From the NCBI GenBank assembly GCA_947623455.1, contig OX392529.1, positions 496,001-560,000 on the forward strand: a DNA stretch of 64,000 nucleotides. The letters are read 5' to 3'. The translations under genes were made by a program, and so were the position numbers. Source of the stretch: Mimachlamys varia (lineage: Eukaryota > Mollusca > Bivalvia > Pectinida > Pectinidae). The notes beneath the pieces were generated by a model that saw nothing but the letters and a program-made list of their open reading frames with translations, made no database searches and was not told the DNA's origin. This document shows, piece after piece, positions 10,185-21,666 of the stretch. Position 1 is the stretch's first letter; each line of letters starts with the position of its first letter.

Positions 10185-11726
10185 CTATATTCAAGGTTAC
10201 AGGGGTCAAATCTGTTAAAACATTTAAAGGACTTCTCTTGAAGTACCAAAAGCCCTAGAAGCATGATATTTGGCTGAAAGGTTCCTTGGATGACGCCCGA
10301 CAAAATCCACGAAAAGAAATGACCTTGACTTATATTCAAGGTCACAGGAGTCAAATCTGTTGAAACCTTCAAATGACTTCTTCTGAAATACCAAAAGCCC
10401 TAGAAGCATGATATTTGGCTGAAAGGTTCCTTGGATGTAGCCCAACAAAGATTGCGAAAAGAAATGACCTTGACTTATATTCAAGGTCACAGGGGTCAAA
10501 TCTGTTAAAACATTCAAACGACTTCTTCTGAAATACCAAAAGCCCTGGAAGCATGATATTTGGCTGAAAGGTTCCTTGGATGAAGCCCGACAAAGTTTGC
10601 GAAAAGAAATGACCTTGACCTATATTCAAGGTCGCAGGGGTCAAATCTGTTAAAACCTTTAAACAACTTCTTCTGAAATACCAAAAGCCCTAGAAGCATG
10701 ATATTTGGCTGAAAGGTTCCTTGGATGACCCCCAACAAAGTTTGCGAACAGAAATGACCTCGACCTATATTCAAGGTCACAGGGGTCAAATCTGTTAAAA
10801 CCTTTAAACGACTTCTTCTGAAATACCAAAAGCCCTGGAAGCATGATATTTGGCTGAAAGGTTCCTTGGATGAAGCCCGACAAAGGTTGCAAAAAGAAAT
10901 GACCTTGACCTATATTCAAGGTCGCAGGGGTCAAATCTGTTAAAACCTTTAAACAACTTCCTTTGAAATACCAAAAGCCCTAGAAGCATGATATTTGGCT
11001 GAAAGGTTCCTTGGATGACGCCCAACAAAGTTTGCGAAAAGAAATGACCTCGACCTATATTCAAGGTCACAGGGGTCAAATCTGTTAAAACCTTTAAACG
11101 ACTTCTTCTGAAATACCAAAAGCCCTAGAAGCATGATATTTGGCTGAAAGGTTTCTTGGATGAAGCCCGACAAAGTCTACGAAAAGAAATGACCTTGACT
11201 TATATTCAAGGTCATAGGAGTCAAATATGTTGAAACCTTCAAACGACTTCTTCTGAAATACCAAAAGCCCTAGAAGCATGATATTTGGCTGAAAGGTTCC
11301 TTGGATGAAGCCCGACAAAGTTTGTGAAAAGAAATGACCTTGACCTATATTCAAGGTCACAGAGGTTAAATCTGTTAAAACATTCAAACGACTTCTTCTG
11401 AAGTACCAAAAGACCTAGAAGCATGATATTTGTCTGAAAGGTTTCTTGGATGAAGCCTGACAAAGTTTGCGAAAAGAAATGACCTTGATCTTTATTTGCC
11501 TAGAGACATGATATTTGACTGGTAGCGTCCTGGGATGAAGCCAAAAAAAATTTGAAAATGAAAATGATGTTGTCTTATAAGGTCACAGAGGTAAAATATG
11601 TATAAATCTGAAGATGTTCTTCTAAATGTCTTACATTAAAAGATTTTAAGGGACTTGAGGGTTACACTATAATATAAGTCAGAGATTAATACCAGGTGAG
11701 CGATGCAGGCCCATTGAGCCTCTTGT
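10185..11726 (+). mobile_element. F1 element, 5'-truncated, ~9 units of 145 bp
   Basis: Tandem 145-bp units carry the phrases ACGACTTCTTCTGAAATACC, AAAAGCCCTAGAAGCATG, AAGGTTCCTTGGATGAAG, TTTGCGAAAAGAAATGACC and TTCAAGGTCACAGGGGTCAA. After a diverged final unit the standard F1 tail follows: AAATGTCTTACATTAAAAG, then GATTAATACCAGGTGAGC, GCAGGCCCATTGAGCC and TCTTGTT. The 5' head is absent. The 3' end abuts TTTTTATATTATCACATT, the LINE 3' end described at 11727. That sequence also exists uninterrupted at 28116 on the minus strand, which marks the insertion point. Confidence 0.85.
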
Positions 11727-11880
11727 TTTTTATATTATCACATTAGCTTAGATTGTAATAACTTCTTTATTTATGCAGTGTAAGTATCAAATTATTATCT
11801 ACATGTTGTGAAGCGCTTTAGAGTAATTTTACAAATTATATAGAGCGCTATATAAATGTTGTATATTATTATTATTAATA
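11727..11880 (+). mobile_element. LINE/SINE 3' end with GCGCTATATAAAT tail
   Basis: The segment ends TAGAGCGCTATATAAATG, then TTGTATATTATTATTATTA. This is the 3'-terminal hallmark of many L2/CR1-clade LINEs and of SINEs that borrow their tails. A near-identical copy lies at 27963-28115 in the opposite orientation. Its left edge is cut by the F1 element. It may be the true 3' end of the LINE begun at 6343, but I cannot show that. Confidence 0.65.
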
Positions 11881-12605
11881 TTATAATCAAAGTTTAACAG
11901 CAAAGTACGCCATGTCAGTTCATTCCACGATCCGTATACGAATGTAAAGCAAAGAGAGGTATAGCACGAATGTATACACGAGAGGTCAGCCCATGAGCAG
12001 AGACGTAATATTTAAATGAGCCATGGGAGTGAAAAACTGATTTCTTTGTTACAAATCGCATATTGATAATAAAAGTCATCATAATTATTAACAATACAAT
12101 GGGAACATCATTTCCTGTTAGGTTAAGGCTTTTAAATAGTTCAGATATCTTACGATTGGTAGCAATTCCAAGTTTTTTCGGAGCGGGAGGGGAAAAAATG
12201 ACATGGGTCAAAGGTCACAGAATAGTGGCAGCAATAGACGCAAAAACTACTCGTAGTTTTAGCGCTAAAAACCAGCAGTCACAAGCACAATCTACAGATC
12301 TAGAGACACCTCGACTTCCATCACCACCTACTGCATCACTTATTACAACCCCCCCCCCACTTCGCACTCATCGACACCAACACTTACAGTACAAACATTA
12401 TAAAGGCAAACCCACAATCACTTGTAGGGCACAACATTACGCATATATGGAATGAAAATGGGTGCGATAAAAGATTCCAAGGAAAGGTACTTTCCTTCAA
12501 AAGGAAAAAAATCCAGGTACACTGTAGTAATGATACAAACTATGTACCCAAAACCTTCTAATTATATAATCTTCACAAGATGTCATTACATATTTATGCA
12601 CTCCC
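11881..12605. other. Unassigned, possibly gene-flanking
   Basis: An open frame at 12063-12455 is rich in S, T, P and Q in its second half (TDLETPRLPSPPTASLITTP). A second open stretch, in another frame near 12430-12558, reads FQGKVLSFKRKKIQV before a stop. These could be exon pieces of the unidentified gene-like region at 12606, but no splice pair was convincing. A C-run lies near 12350. Confidence 0.3.
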
Positions 12606-13121
12606 ATGAATGATATAAATATATTACACCAATCTTCTTACAGAATTTCCAGGTGTTATGTGTGGATCCCTATACATTTTAAAAGTCCTTTTTGCCATTT
12701 GTTCAGTGAAAATGGCCAGTTTATTTGTCATTCGGCTAGTGAAGGAATTTTATATCGTTATGTAACCGAGGAAAATATCCAAATATCCGATGACATTGCA
12801 TTAACCGATGGCCTAAGGACTGAGCGTTCACTTTATTATATGGAGATGAACGTGTTGTCTACACCACCACAGGTATGTCCTCTGGATTGGCCCATATCAT
12901 TGCCCAGCACAGACACCAACACAAGTGACATCATTCCACCTTCAGTGTCATTTGTAGTACCAGATGTGGTGGACAATGTCACCATTAATTCTTTCTGCTA
13001 TTTGTCAGAGGACCCTTGTCCTACTGTCACACCATCTGACCAGCAAATTGATGTTGAGTCCATATCAAGTGAATTAATGTACAATAGTAGAAAACACAAT
13101 TTGAAATTATATATAATGTGA
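12606..13121 (+). CDS. Unidentified gene-like open frame, possible exon
   Basis: A 171-codon frame with balanced, non-repetitive content. A plausible acceptor (CCAATCTTCTTACAG) ends at 12643 and a plausible donor (CACAG|GTATGT) follows 12872, which would define a 229-bp exon reading ISRCYVWIPIHFKSPF to YYMEMNVLSTPPQ. That exon ends on a codon boundary, which matches the phase of the candidate exon at 14518-14603. Alternatively the frame continues to its stop at 13119-13121 through a Ser/Pro/Asp-rich tail (DVVDNVTINSFCYLSEDPC). I do not recognise a domain. It is either a lineage-specific host gene or a decayed mobile-element ORF. Confidence 0.35.
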   Translation: MNDINILHQSSYRISRCYVWIPIHFKSPFCHLFSENGQFICHSASEGILYRYVTEENIQISDDIALTDGLRTERSLYYMEMNVLSTPPQVCPLDWPISLPSTDTNTSDIIPPSVSFVVPDVVDNVTINSFCYLSEDPCPTVTPSDQQIDVESISSELMYNSRKHNLKLYIM

Positions 13122-13585
13122 ATAAACAGTTGTTTTTAACAATCTATTATATTTAACATTACATGTTGTTGACTTACACAATAATGTTTTAAAGATGCAC
13201 AGTCACCACTTACATGTACTTTGGTCTTAATATATATGTAATGTATATTTATATAAGCGGTAAGATGGGTGTTCACTTAAAAAACATATGAAATATTACC
13301 ATAATTATTACAAAGTAAGGGATCCACACTGACATGATTCACCAGACCCAACATTGTAAGTAATGTTGCATGAAATGCAGATGCATGCCTGAAATGGTGG
13401 CTGTCACAGTTTATATTTTCAAATCCCACACACGGTTCTGTAACATGACATGTGACAACTGATGTGTTATAAAACAAAATCACACTGATATAATAAATAA
13501 GTATGCATATAAATTGTTCTTCCATTTAACATGAAACACTAAAATATTGTTAGTTGTTAAAAAGTGGTTTATTTGTAAATGATGC
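13122..13585. other. AT-rich stretch, no gene seen
   Basis: No motif, repeat or convincing open frame. The minus-strand frame at 13277-13525 has no recognisable content. Confidence 0.4.
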
Positions 13586-13762
13586 ATATATTCAAGCATT
13601 TAATTAAGTGCTTTCATTTGGCATTCTTAGGTAGTATGAATGCCAACTGGCCAAGGCAATTCCAATATAACTTGCTAGTACTTCATGTTGGATTTGCCTT
13701 TGTCCAGTTGGAATTCATATTCCAATATATGAATGCCAACTTAAAGCACTTGAATATTTATA
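13586..13762. repeat. Imperfect inverted repeat (foldback)
   Basis: ATATTCAAGCA..AAGTGCTTTCATTTGGCATTC at about 13588-13632 pairs with GAATGCCAACTTAAAGCACTTGAATAT at about 13729-13756. Inner parts (GAATGCCAACTGGCCAAGGC and GCCTTTGTCCAGTTGGAATTC) also pair. The arms are about 70-80 bp with several indels. It looks like a small, old foldback element. It lies in what would be the intron between 12872 and 14518. Confidence 0.6.
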
Positions 13763-14517
13763 TTTACCATTTTTTTCAGAGTTGGTCTCATGAAAATAAA
13801 ATTACACTTCATTCTTACTTTTCAGCATTTAACTGAAATTATAGATATATTATTATGCTTGACCATGCAATGAATAGAACAGCTATCATATGAGGCTGTT
13901 CAATGCTATTCAAAGTAACAATTATTGTAATACGACATAATAGTACTGATAACGACAAAAATTGGCCAATGGGATTATTTACCTCATGAAAACCAACTGA
14001 ATATGGTACGGTTATATAGCAGTAATGCCATTCGCCAGTAAATAAAACACTATATATGCTTTGTAAGTAAGTCATAGAAGATATGCATAAAATCAATTAT
14101 AATGATGATGTTCATTTTTTATATAGTCAATTACATGTATGTTTACACTTGCAACAAAAAACAAGTAAATTAATAAATTTGCAATAATGAATACATCGGT
14201 AGTATATGAATGCATTAACACCTTAGGAATTGTACAATTTGAAGGAAAATGTTATAATAATGTTTGTTTATAAAGTGTGAGTTGTACATAATTTTCTTTT
14301 ATTGGAGCTGTTTCATTGGCAATTATTTTAAATATATGAAATGGTCTTAAAGGTTTTTGCTGCATTCTCCGTTTTAGATATGTTTTTGGGATATTTTTTC
14401 GACTGATGTTAAATTGTTGATACTGCGAGAATTAAATCAGGCTAAGTGAAGACATTTATGTAAGACAAAATATTGTGTTACATCATTTTACAATTATTCT
14501 TTTACCTATAATTGTAG
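13763..14517. other. AT-rich stretch, possible intron
   Basis: No coding content. It ends with the acceptor-like TTTTACCTATAATTGTAG at 14500-14517. Confidence 0.35.
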
Positions 14518-14603
14518 ATCGAATATGCTGAATTTACAGACAAATATGACCTCACACTTGAGGAAATTATGGATGACATAAGAGAGGGAACATTGAAAAT
14601 AAT
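14518..14603 (+). CDS. Candidate 86-bp internal coding exon
   Basis: The block is bounded by a pyrimidine-rich acceptor ending TTGTAG at 14517 and the donor AAT|GTAAGT at 14604. It reads IEYAEFTDKYDLTLEEIMDD, then IREGTLKI. The content is acidic and helix-like, quite different from the AT-rich surroundings. It begins at codon position 1, compatible with the candidate exon ending at 12872 on the same strand. The family is not recognised. A chance match of both splice signals around an open frame is possible for so short a piece. Confidence 0.4.
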
Positions 14604-15723
14604 GTAAGTTGCTATATTAATTATTAAGCTTATTGGGATATGGTATAAAAAAAACTTGACCACTGTTGCAATGATGGTCAAACTCAGATAAAATTGCAAG
14701 AAAAAAACTATTACCATTATTTGTAATTTAGGTTTCTATTGTTCTGTTGCAGAGATTAAACTGTCTCGCAGAAAAAAACCCACTAAATTCTGACCTACAA
14801 AGTTTTATTTATTGATTTATTGTTTAACTTTCAACTATATAGAAACAGACTATAGATTTCGTATATGGTTATTTTTAGAATGTGAAAGCACTCATTTTCA
14901 TTAATTTTATAAGGAATATATTTTTTAAGGAAATTTGTTGTGATGTGATAAGCATTCAAAGTATATTTAGATGTTTTTGTGGGTTTTTTTTAATGCATTT
15001 TTAAAACTTGGAAAATTAAGTAAAATTAAATAGGGAATATTTATTTTTTATCAAAAAATAACATTTTTCTATAAGAATTTGAATTGTTGATACAATTTCT
15101 TTTTTTTCAAACAAAAACTATGTGCACAAGTAATTTTTTGACAAATAAGGAACAAAAGGTGTTGCCTTCATGAACAAGTTGCAGTTATCTCCCTCGACCT
15201 GACTTATTTTCTGCTGGTTTTCTGTTTGGATTGTTCTCATGAAATCTTGGTCACCTCGAACCTTAGCGAGGTAAGTTAACACATGTATTATTAAGCATTT
15301 TAAAGACCCAGATGTACGAAAAGAGAACAATAACTTTGACAATTTCTCCTTGTCTTAAATAGGTGAACTCCCTATGCTGTGTGTTACTGGTTGAATATTT
15401 CCACTAATTTACTAATGTCATGCCCTGAGAATAATATTAATGCAAATCAAATCTAAAGGTATTTATTAATCATTTTGATGCATATGAATTATTGCATGTA
15501 CACATAATTGAGTGGGATATTACACAACATGTTGAGATTTAGGCACGAGATCGACCGGGCTACGTCACTACTTTATGTGTAGGAAGATTTCTCGAGATGT
15601 AGATTTAGCCTTATTTTAGGGCAAATTTGTTTTCCAGAAACCAGTTCTGGCTTTAAACCGGTTATGTAAACTTTCCATTTGTTTGATAAACCAGTTTCAA
15701 ACTAGGTTTGATCTGAAACCGGT
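14604..15723. other. AT-rich stretch with AAACCGGTT-like repeats at the end
   Basis: No gene was recognised. From about 15637 the phrases AAACCAGTTCTGG, TTAAACCGGTTA, AAACCAGTTTCAAAC and GAAACCGGTTTTT recur, a degenerate short-repeat patch that ends exactly at the F1 head fragment. Confidence 0.4.
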
Positions 15724-15743
15724 TTTTAGCTCACCAGGCCCGT
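15724..15743 (+). mobile_element. Solo F1 5' end fragment
   Basis: TTTTTAGCTCACCAGGCCCG matches the F1 head (TTAGCTCACCTGGCCCG), but no repeat units, CCGT head or 3' end follow. It is a truncated relic or a coincidental short match; the T-run plus hairpin arm favour a relic. Confidence 0.4.
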
Positions 15744-15873
15744 ATAAGACGTAATTAAAGACATATAATTTATTTAAGATATGTTCTAATATTCGATCAT
15801 GAAAGATATGTCGCATTTGGTTTCCTATACGACATCATATCTTTTATGAGACTATATAGAGGATCTCACACGA

Positions 15874-15923
15874 GTGTCCATGTCATATTCAGTTTATTAA
15901 TTCAATATGACAGACATGGACAC
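15874..15923. repeat. Short stem-loop
   Basis: GTGTCCATGTC..ATATT pairs with AATATGACAGACATGGACAC, with a 4-base bulge. It lies 58 bp before the perfect palindrome at 15981. Confidence 0.55.
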
Positions 15924-15980
15924 AAGTGTAAGATTCTATTTATTTTTGTGGTGGTTCTGATTGGCCGCTTTGGTATATTT

Positions 15981-16123
15981 AAGGATAAACTTTCTATTTT
16001 GTTTAGGTTATCGGGGGATAACTACAATGGAAAACGGGTAAATTCAATAACCGGCGTATAATTTACCCGTTTTCCATTGTAGTTATCCCCCGATAACCTA
16101 AACAAAATAGAAAGTTTATCCTT
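15981..16123. repeat. Perfect 63-bp inverted repeat with 17-bp spacer
   Basis: The arm at 15981-16043 (starting AAGGATAAACTTTC, ending AACGGGTAAAT) is matched without any mismatch by its reverse complement at 16061-16123. The spacer is TCAATAACCGGCGTATA. A perfect palindrome of this size is recent or maintained. It could form a hairpin in RNA or a cruciform in DNA. No flanking target duplication is obvious. Confidence 0.9.
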
Positions 16124-17653
16124 ATATTTACAGTATCTTTCTGTGAAATGTTCGTAACTATTTTGTTCATTATAGTCAAATCTTCGGACACAGATTTCAT
16201 TTCAAAACTAATAAAAGTGGGAATGTTTCAATAAATGTAACAGCATGAAATTTGCAAGCTCCGCCTACGTAAATTATTGGTGACGTCACACAATTGTGTT
16301 TCAAACTGTAGGATTTGCATAGCTCCGCCCACATGAATTGTTGTCGACTTCATAGAAATTTGTCACGTGTTTGAGTACAGTGATGCGGTGATAATGATAG
16401 TCTGTTGAGTAATGGTTATCGAGTGAATGCCAGTGTAGACTGTAAATATATATATTTATTTTGCGATTCCCTCCACTAATCAGGCCACTGAGAATTGATT
16501 CAAAACCGTCACGTATTGCTGACATCATGGTGAAGTACAACTTGACCATTTTTGAAACACGTGGAAATAGGGCTATTTAACAGTGTTGAGATGTTTGCAG
16601 TTGAGAGAATGGATTTTCCGGAGCTCAGGATTTGTGAAATCTGCTTGTGTTAATCTTTGTTTATATGGCTATAATTATTGATTGACAAAATGTTCTTGTC
16701 CTAAAATTTGCATAATCTGGGTTAGTGGAATGTTATACTGTCAGTGAGTTTTTTACGAGATAGGTCCGGGAACTGTAGCCAGTCGGAAACATTAACCAGT
16801 ATATGTCATTTAAAGTTTGAATCTGTCATTTACAAAATCCCTTTTCTGGCGATTGTTAGTCCGGAAAACTCACAATCCAGACGGAAATGCACAGGAACAG
16901 ATTTCCGTAACGTTATTTGTACTCACCAGTTCGGAAATTCAGATTCCGGTTCTGGAACTTCATTTTGGGAACGGAATGTACTTTCCATTAGCAAAATTCC
17001 CGAAATAAATCGGACAATTTTTTCATCCACGCAGCGAGAAAAATGTTGGGGCAAGTCAATTGTGTCGACAGCTGTACAGAATATCGCTTGGCACTGTGTT
17101 GTCATAGCTAACAATGCCAAGTCTTAGCCCCGGGTGTTTACCTGTACAAGTGTATAACTCTGTTTTTGTACATTGCTGTTCTATACGACATATAAATGGC
17201 ACAGTTATAAAGGATTAAACACAGTTTAGACAGGTTTTCTTTTCATGAACTTCACGTAAATTATATGATAGTAATTTCACATACAGCAACTTTTTATATG
17301 AACACATGTTGTCATTTCTTAGTTAGCACGAGTTCATGCACTAATATATGTAATCAAGATATGATAATTAATCAATTACATATACATTAACATGTAAAGC
17401 CGGGATTTAACATTGGTAACATAATTAACACTTAACAATAAGATACATTTAGTTAATATGTAAACAAACAAATTGTCACGACGACTCATTGAGAGATGTT
17501 ATTATAATAACATACATTGTACGTATCAAGCAGTGAGTTAAGAATTGGATTAATTACACACTAGTTAGTCCTATCAATCTGGACTATTTAATTAAGCTTC
17601 ACATTGGTAAGTGAACATAGGTTTGATAATTATCGGATAGCTTTGGTAGTTTT
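16124..17653. other. Unassigned stretch
   Basis: Two related phrases, GCAAGCTCCGCCTACGTAAATTATTGGTGACGTC (about 16255-16288) and GCATAGCTCCGCCCACATGAATTGTTGTCGAC (about 16317-16348), form a short diverged duplication. Open frames at 16744-17127 have no recognisable domain. The remainder to 17650 is AT-rich with no gene seen. Confidence 0.4.
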
Positions 17654-20006
17654 TAGCCCACCTGGACCGAAGATCTGGTGAGCTTATGCCATGGCGAAGC
17701 GTCTGTCGTCCTCCCGTCGTCTGTCAACATTTGCTTTAAATTGCTACTTGTCAAAAAGTCCTGATTGGATTTTAACCAAATTTAGTCAGAAACATCCTTG
17801 GGGGAAGGGAAATAGATTTTGCATAAATGGTGACCCTGACCCCCAAGGGACCAGAAGAGCGGGGCCCAATAGGGGAAATAGAGGTACAGTTGTGGTATCG
17901 CACAACGCACCAAAAACTGCGTACGTTCATCGTGCATACATCGTGCACACATCGTTCGCCCATGGTGCGCACAACCGGGCGATCTAAAGATCATGCGTTT
18001 ATGTGTGCGATAGAATCGCACACACGCACCATTTGGTACAATTGGTCGATACATATTACGGAATAGAAAACATATGGAACCCTCTTGTCCAAAAACTATT
18101 TAAATTTGCATCATATTTATTGGGATTATGTCAATTTAACAATATACAGTGACGTTGAGACAGCCAAGTGCGGGTTTAGCTAACAGGTAACAGAATAGGT
18201 AAATAACATGCTGGAGTTTTACCTGTCCCGTGCGGCGATCCGCTCCGACAGCCATTACCGAGCGACCGTTATGAAAACAAACTGGACTCTTATAATTAGT
18301 TATTTGAAAACCCCCTCCCCAACAATTTACCTGTGTTTTCACACCTAGGCGAGTGTTGTAAGTGCCCCGGGCCAGAGACATCTACGTATAGGTGCAGTGT
18401 ATAACTTGGTAAAAACTGGCAATATTTACTTGAATGAGAACTTGTCAATATGTGTTGGAAGTTTACATGTGTCTATTTGGTTTGTTTCAAAAACTACAGA
18501 AAGACTGTTACTAATTTAATGAAATATATAGATAGAACTATCAGCTCATGTAAATAGTTACAATATAGAAATATGTTTAAAACATCTAGCGCGAAACCGT
18601 ATATATTGTTAAACTATTTCTAAATTTATATCAACCACGATTGTCATCGCACAATGTTAGTTTATCGTGCGCCCACATGTGCGTTAGTAATTATCGCCCA
18701 GGATCGCATCGTTCGCACATCGTGCATACACCGTTCGCCCATCGTGCGCCCACCGCACATCGTGTAACGTTGTGCGATCCCACAACTGTAATTCCTTTAA
18801 ATCTTTTTTCTAGTCATAAAGTTATGAATGGATTTGGCCCAAATTTGGTCAGAACCATCCTTGGAGGAAGGGGAACAGATTTTGCATAAATGGTGACTCT
18901 GACCCCCAAGGGACCAGAAGGGTGGGGCCCAATAGGTGAAATGGAGGTAATTCCTTTAAATCATTCTTCTAGTCATAAAGTTATGAATAGATTTGGCCCA
19001 AATTTGGTCAGAAACATCATTGGGGGAAGGGGAACCAATTTTGCATAAATGGTGTTTCTGACCCCCAAGGGGCCAGATGGGTGGGGCTCAAATGGGGAAG
19101 AAGAGTTATTCTGAAATACCGTCAGGTGTATAGACCTTAGAAGCCGAATAAAGTTTACGAAAAAAAACACCTTGACCCATATTCAAGGTCACAGGGGTCA
19201 AATCTATTATAACATTTAAACAAGTTCTTATGATTAACCAAAAAGCCTAGAGACATTATATTTAGCTGGTAGCTTCCTTGGATGAAGCCAAACAAAGTTT
19301 GCGAAAAGAAATGACCTTGACCTATATTCAAGGTCACAAGGGTCAAATTTGTTTAAACATTCAAACGAATTCTTCTGAAATACCAAAAGCCCTAGGATAA
19401 TGATATTTTGCTGAAAGGTTCCTTGAATAAAGTCTGAGAAAGTTTACGAAAAGAAATGACCTTGACTGATATTCAAGGTCACAGGGGTCGAATCTGTTAA
19501 AACCTTCAAATGACTTCTTCTGATATACCAAAACCCCTAGAAGTGTGATATTTGGCTGAAGGGTTCTTTGGATCTAGCCCAACAGAGTTTGCGAAAATAA
19601 ATAACCTTGACTTGTATTCAAGGTCACAGGAGTCAAATCTGTTAAAACATTTAAATGATTTCTTCTGATTAACCAATAGGCTTGGAGACATTATATTTGG
19701 CTGGTAGCTTCCTTGTATGAAGCATGACAAAGTTTGCGAAATGAAATGACCCTGACCTATATTCAAGGTCACAAGGGTTAAATCTGTTAAAACCTTCAAA
19801 TGACTTCTTCTGAAATACTAAAAGCCCTAGAAGCATGATATTTGGCTGAAAGGTTCCTCATATGAAACCCGACAAATTTTGGAAAGAAAATTAGCTTGAC
19901 CCATATTAAAGGTCACAGGGGTCAAATCTGTTAAAATCTTTGAGCGACTTCTGATAAATCCAATTAATGCCTAAAGACATGATATTTGGCTGGTGGTGTC
20001 CGGATT
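17654..20006 (+). mobile_element. F5 composite: F1-like head, 159-bp units, then 145-bp units
   Basis: Head: TTTTTAGCCCACCTGGACCGA with an imperfect hairpin, then a GCGTCTGTCGTCCTCCCGTC head. It is followed by units of 159 bp anchored on AAATTTGGTCAGAA.CATCCTTGG at 17778, 18841 and 19000 (the first gap is enlarged by the inserted element at 17887-18788). From about 19140 the units change to diverged F1-type 145-bp units (TTTGCGAAAAGAAATGACC, TTCAAGGTCACAGGGGTCAA) up to about 20000, where the similarity stops without an F1 3' end. The same 159-bp-to-145-bp transition occurs at 26890-27440, so the composite array is an inherited structure and not a chance junction. Confidence 0.75.
17887..18788. 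mobile_element. 902-bp TIR element, TA-flanked (Tc1/mariner-like, non-autonomous)
   Basis: Begins CAGTTGTGGTATCGCACAACG and ends CGTTGTGCGATCCCACAACTG; the 21-bp ends are inverted with one mismatch. It is flanked by TA on both sides (17885-17886 and 18789-18790). Removing the element plus one TA restores the 159-bp period of the host array: anchors at 17778 and 18841 are 1063 bp apart, and 1063 - 904 = 159. Subterminal regions hold repeated ATCGTGC/ATCGTTCGCCCAT motifs in both ends. No transposase frame was seen. The TA target and CAGT...ACTG ends fit the Tc1/mariner/pogo group. Confidence 0.85.
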
Positions 20007-20470
20007 ATCGTGGGTCCACTGTAAATATATAATATTTGCGTTGTGTTGATTATTGCTGATCGCCTAGTGGAGCGAGACATATATCTTTCTCGCGAGAATA
20101 TGTGGTCAAAGAAGGGTGTTCTTCATTTAAAAGACGTATTAATGTCCCTGTAGTCATTCCAATGTTCAAAACCACAGTTGTAGGGGATTTCGTGTTCAGA
20201 TTGATCCAAAAAATCCAAGCAATTTCAGGAAAAGTCATATTCTTCCTTACATGTTTCAGGTACATACACCAATTATAAATAACTTCATCAAAAACTTAAG
20301 CATTGGAGACAGACTTGTTTAAACTTTTCAGGGGGTGCAGGGGGTATGGTAATTAAACACTCTCTTTCTTTAGATCTGGTGAAATGAAAAAGTGAAAACA
20401 AAAACGCATTTTTCATGTTCTACATATCATTTACTATATGATATAACAATTTCAACTTGAATTAAAGACT
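20007..20470. other. No gene recognised
   Basis: The minus-strand frame at 20050-20265 has no recognisable domain. Otherwise AT-rich. Confidence 0.35.
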
Positions 20471-20573
20471 TAACAATAAAAAAACAGATACACAAATTTA
20501 ACAATAAACAAACAAATACACAAATTTAACAATAAACAAACAAATACACAAATTTAACAATAAACAAACAAAT
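20471..20573. repeat. 28-bp minisatellite, ~3.5 units
   Basis: ACACAAATTTAACAATAAAC followed by AAACAAAT repeats at 20490, 20518 and 20546 with an exact 28-bp period and partial units on the left. Confidence 0.85.
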
Positions 20574-20832
20574 CATTCCGATATTTTACGTCTATCTCAT
20601 TTCTTTTTGCACTTTGAACTGCACCTGAATGAAAGTTAAGGAAGATCCAAAACGATTTGTATAAAAAAAGCGATCTAACATTTTTTCTTTAATAATGTTT
20701 ACAGTGTTATTTGATTGGATATAATTACATATTACATGTGGTTAAACTATTTTCCAATACATCCTAAAAGGTTCACATTTTTTACCCCTTCAGCTACTCC
20801 TATAACATAAGAGGCTGCTGGTCGGTCTTTTT

Positions 20833-21666
20833 TAGGTCTCAAGTGACCTCTTCAAATCACTTTCCATTCGACGTTGTGCGTCGTCAGGCGCGCATAAACT
20901 TTTTACATTTTCTACTTCTTCTCCAGGCCAGTGGGTGGAATCTTTTCAAACTTGGCCAAAATTATCCTTAGTTGATGAGGATACAGATTTGTAAAATTGG
21001 GATTCCTGCCCCCTACCCTAGGGGGCTAGGACGGGGCCCCAAAGGGGAAATTATCCTAAATTTCAAAAATCTTCTTCTCCAGACTCAAGAGGTACAACAA
21101 CCTCTTTCTCTACTTTGATAGAAAGGTTATCAGGGTCTTTGTTTAATTTGTGAATTTCAGTACGCCCGGCTCTCTGTTCCCCCTCGGGGAGGGAGTAAAG
21201 TATGTATACTATAGTTTATATAAGGAAATAACACTTTTGGGTATATTTTGTCCATTTTAAATAGGAAATTATTCTTACTTTGTCACAATCATCCTTGGAG
21301 AAGGATGGAATCAATCTGTAAAATTTGGATTCCTGCTCCGACCCCAGGGGCCAGGGCGGGGCCCCACAGGGAAAATTATCCTAAATTTCAAAAATCTTCT
21401 TTTTTAGACTCAGAGGTGTTACAGCCTTTTTCTCTACATGAATAGAAAGATCATCAGGAACTTTGTTTAATTTGTAAATTTCAGAACCCCCAGGCTCTCC
21501 GTTTCCCCTGGAGAGGGATAGAATTTACTATAGCTTATATAGGGAAATAAAACTTTTAGGTATATTTTGTCCTTGGGCCTCTTGTATGTTGATTTTATCA
21601 TTAAAATTGAGCTACCGTACTTATAACATTACTCAGGTGACTGCTAAGGCCCTTGGGCCTCTTGTT
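20833..21666 (+). mobile_element. F4 Helentron-like element, two 325-bp units
   Basis: After a TTTTTT run it starts with AGGTCTCAAGTGACCT, an imperfect 16-bp palindrome, followed by the head CGACGTTGTGCGTCGTC. Two units of 325 bp are anchored on TTTCAAAAATCTTCTT at 21061 and 21386; each contains CCCTA/CCCCAGGG..GGGCGGGGCC. The 3' part reads CTCAGGTGACTGCTAAGG, then the hairpin GGCCC-TT-GGGCC and TCTTGTT. The CAGGTGAC repeats a head arm. An extra TTGGGCCTCTTGT-like end at 21577-21593 suggests a partial duplication of the tail. Confidence 0.75.
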
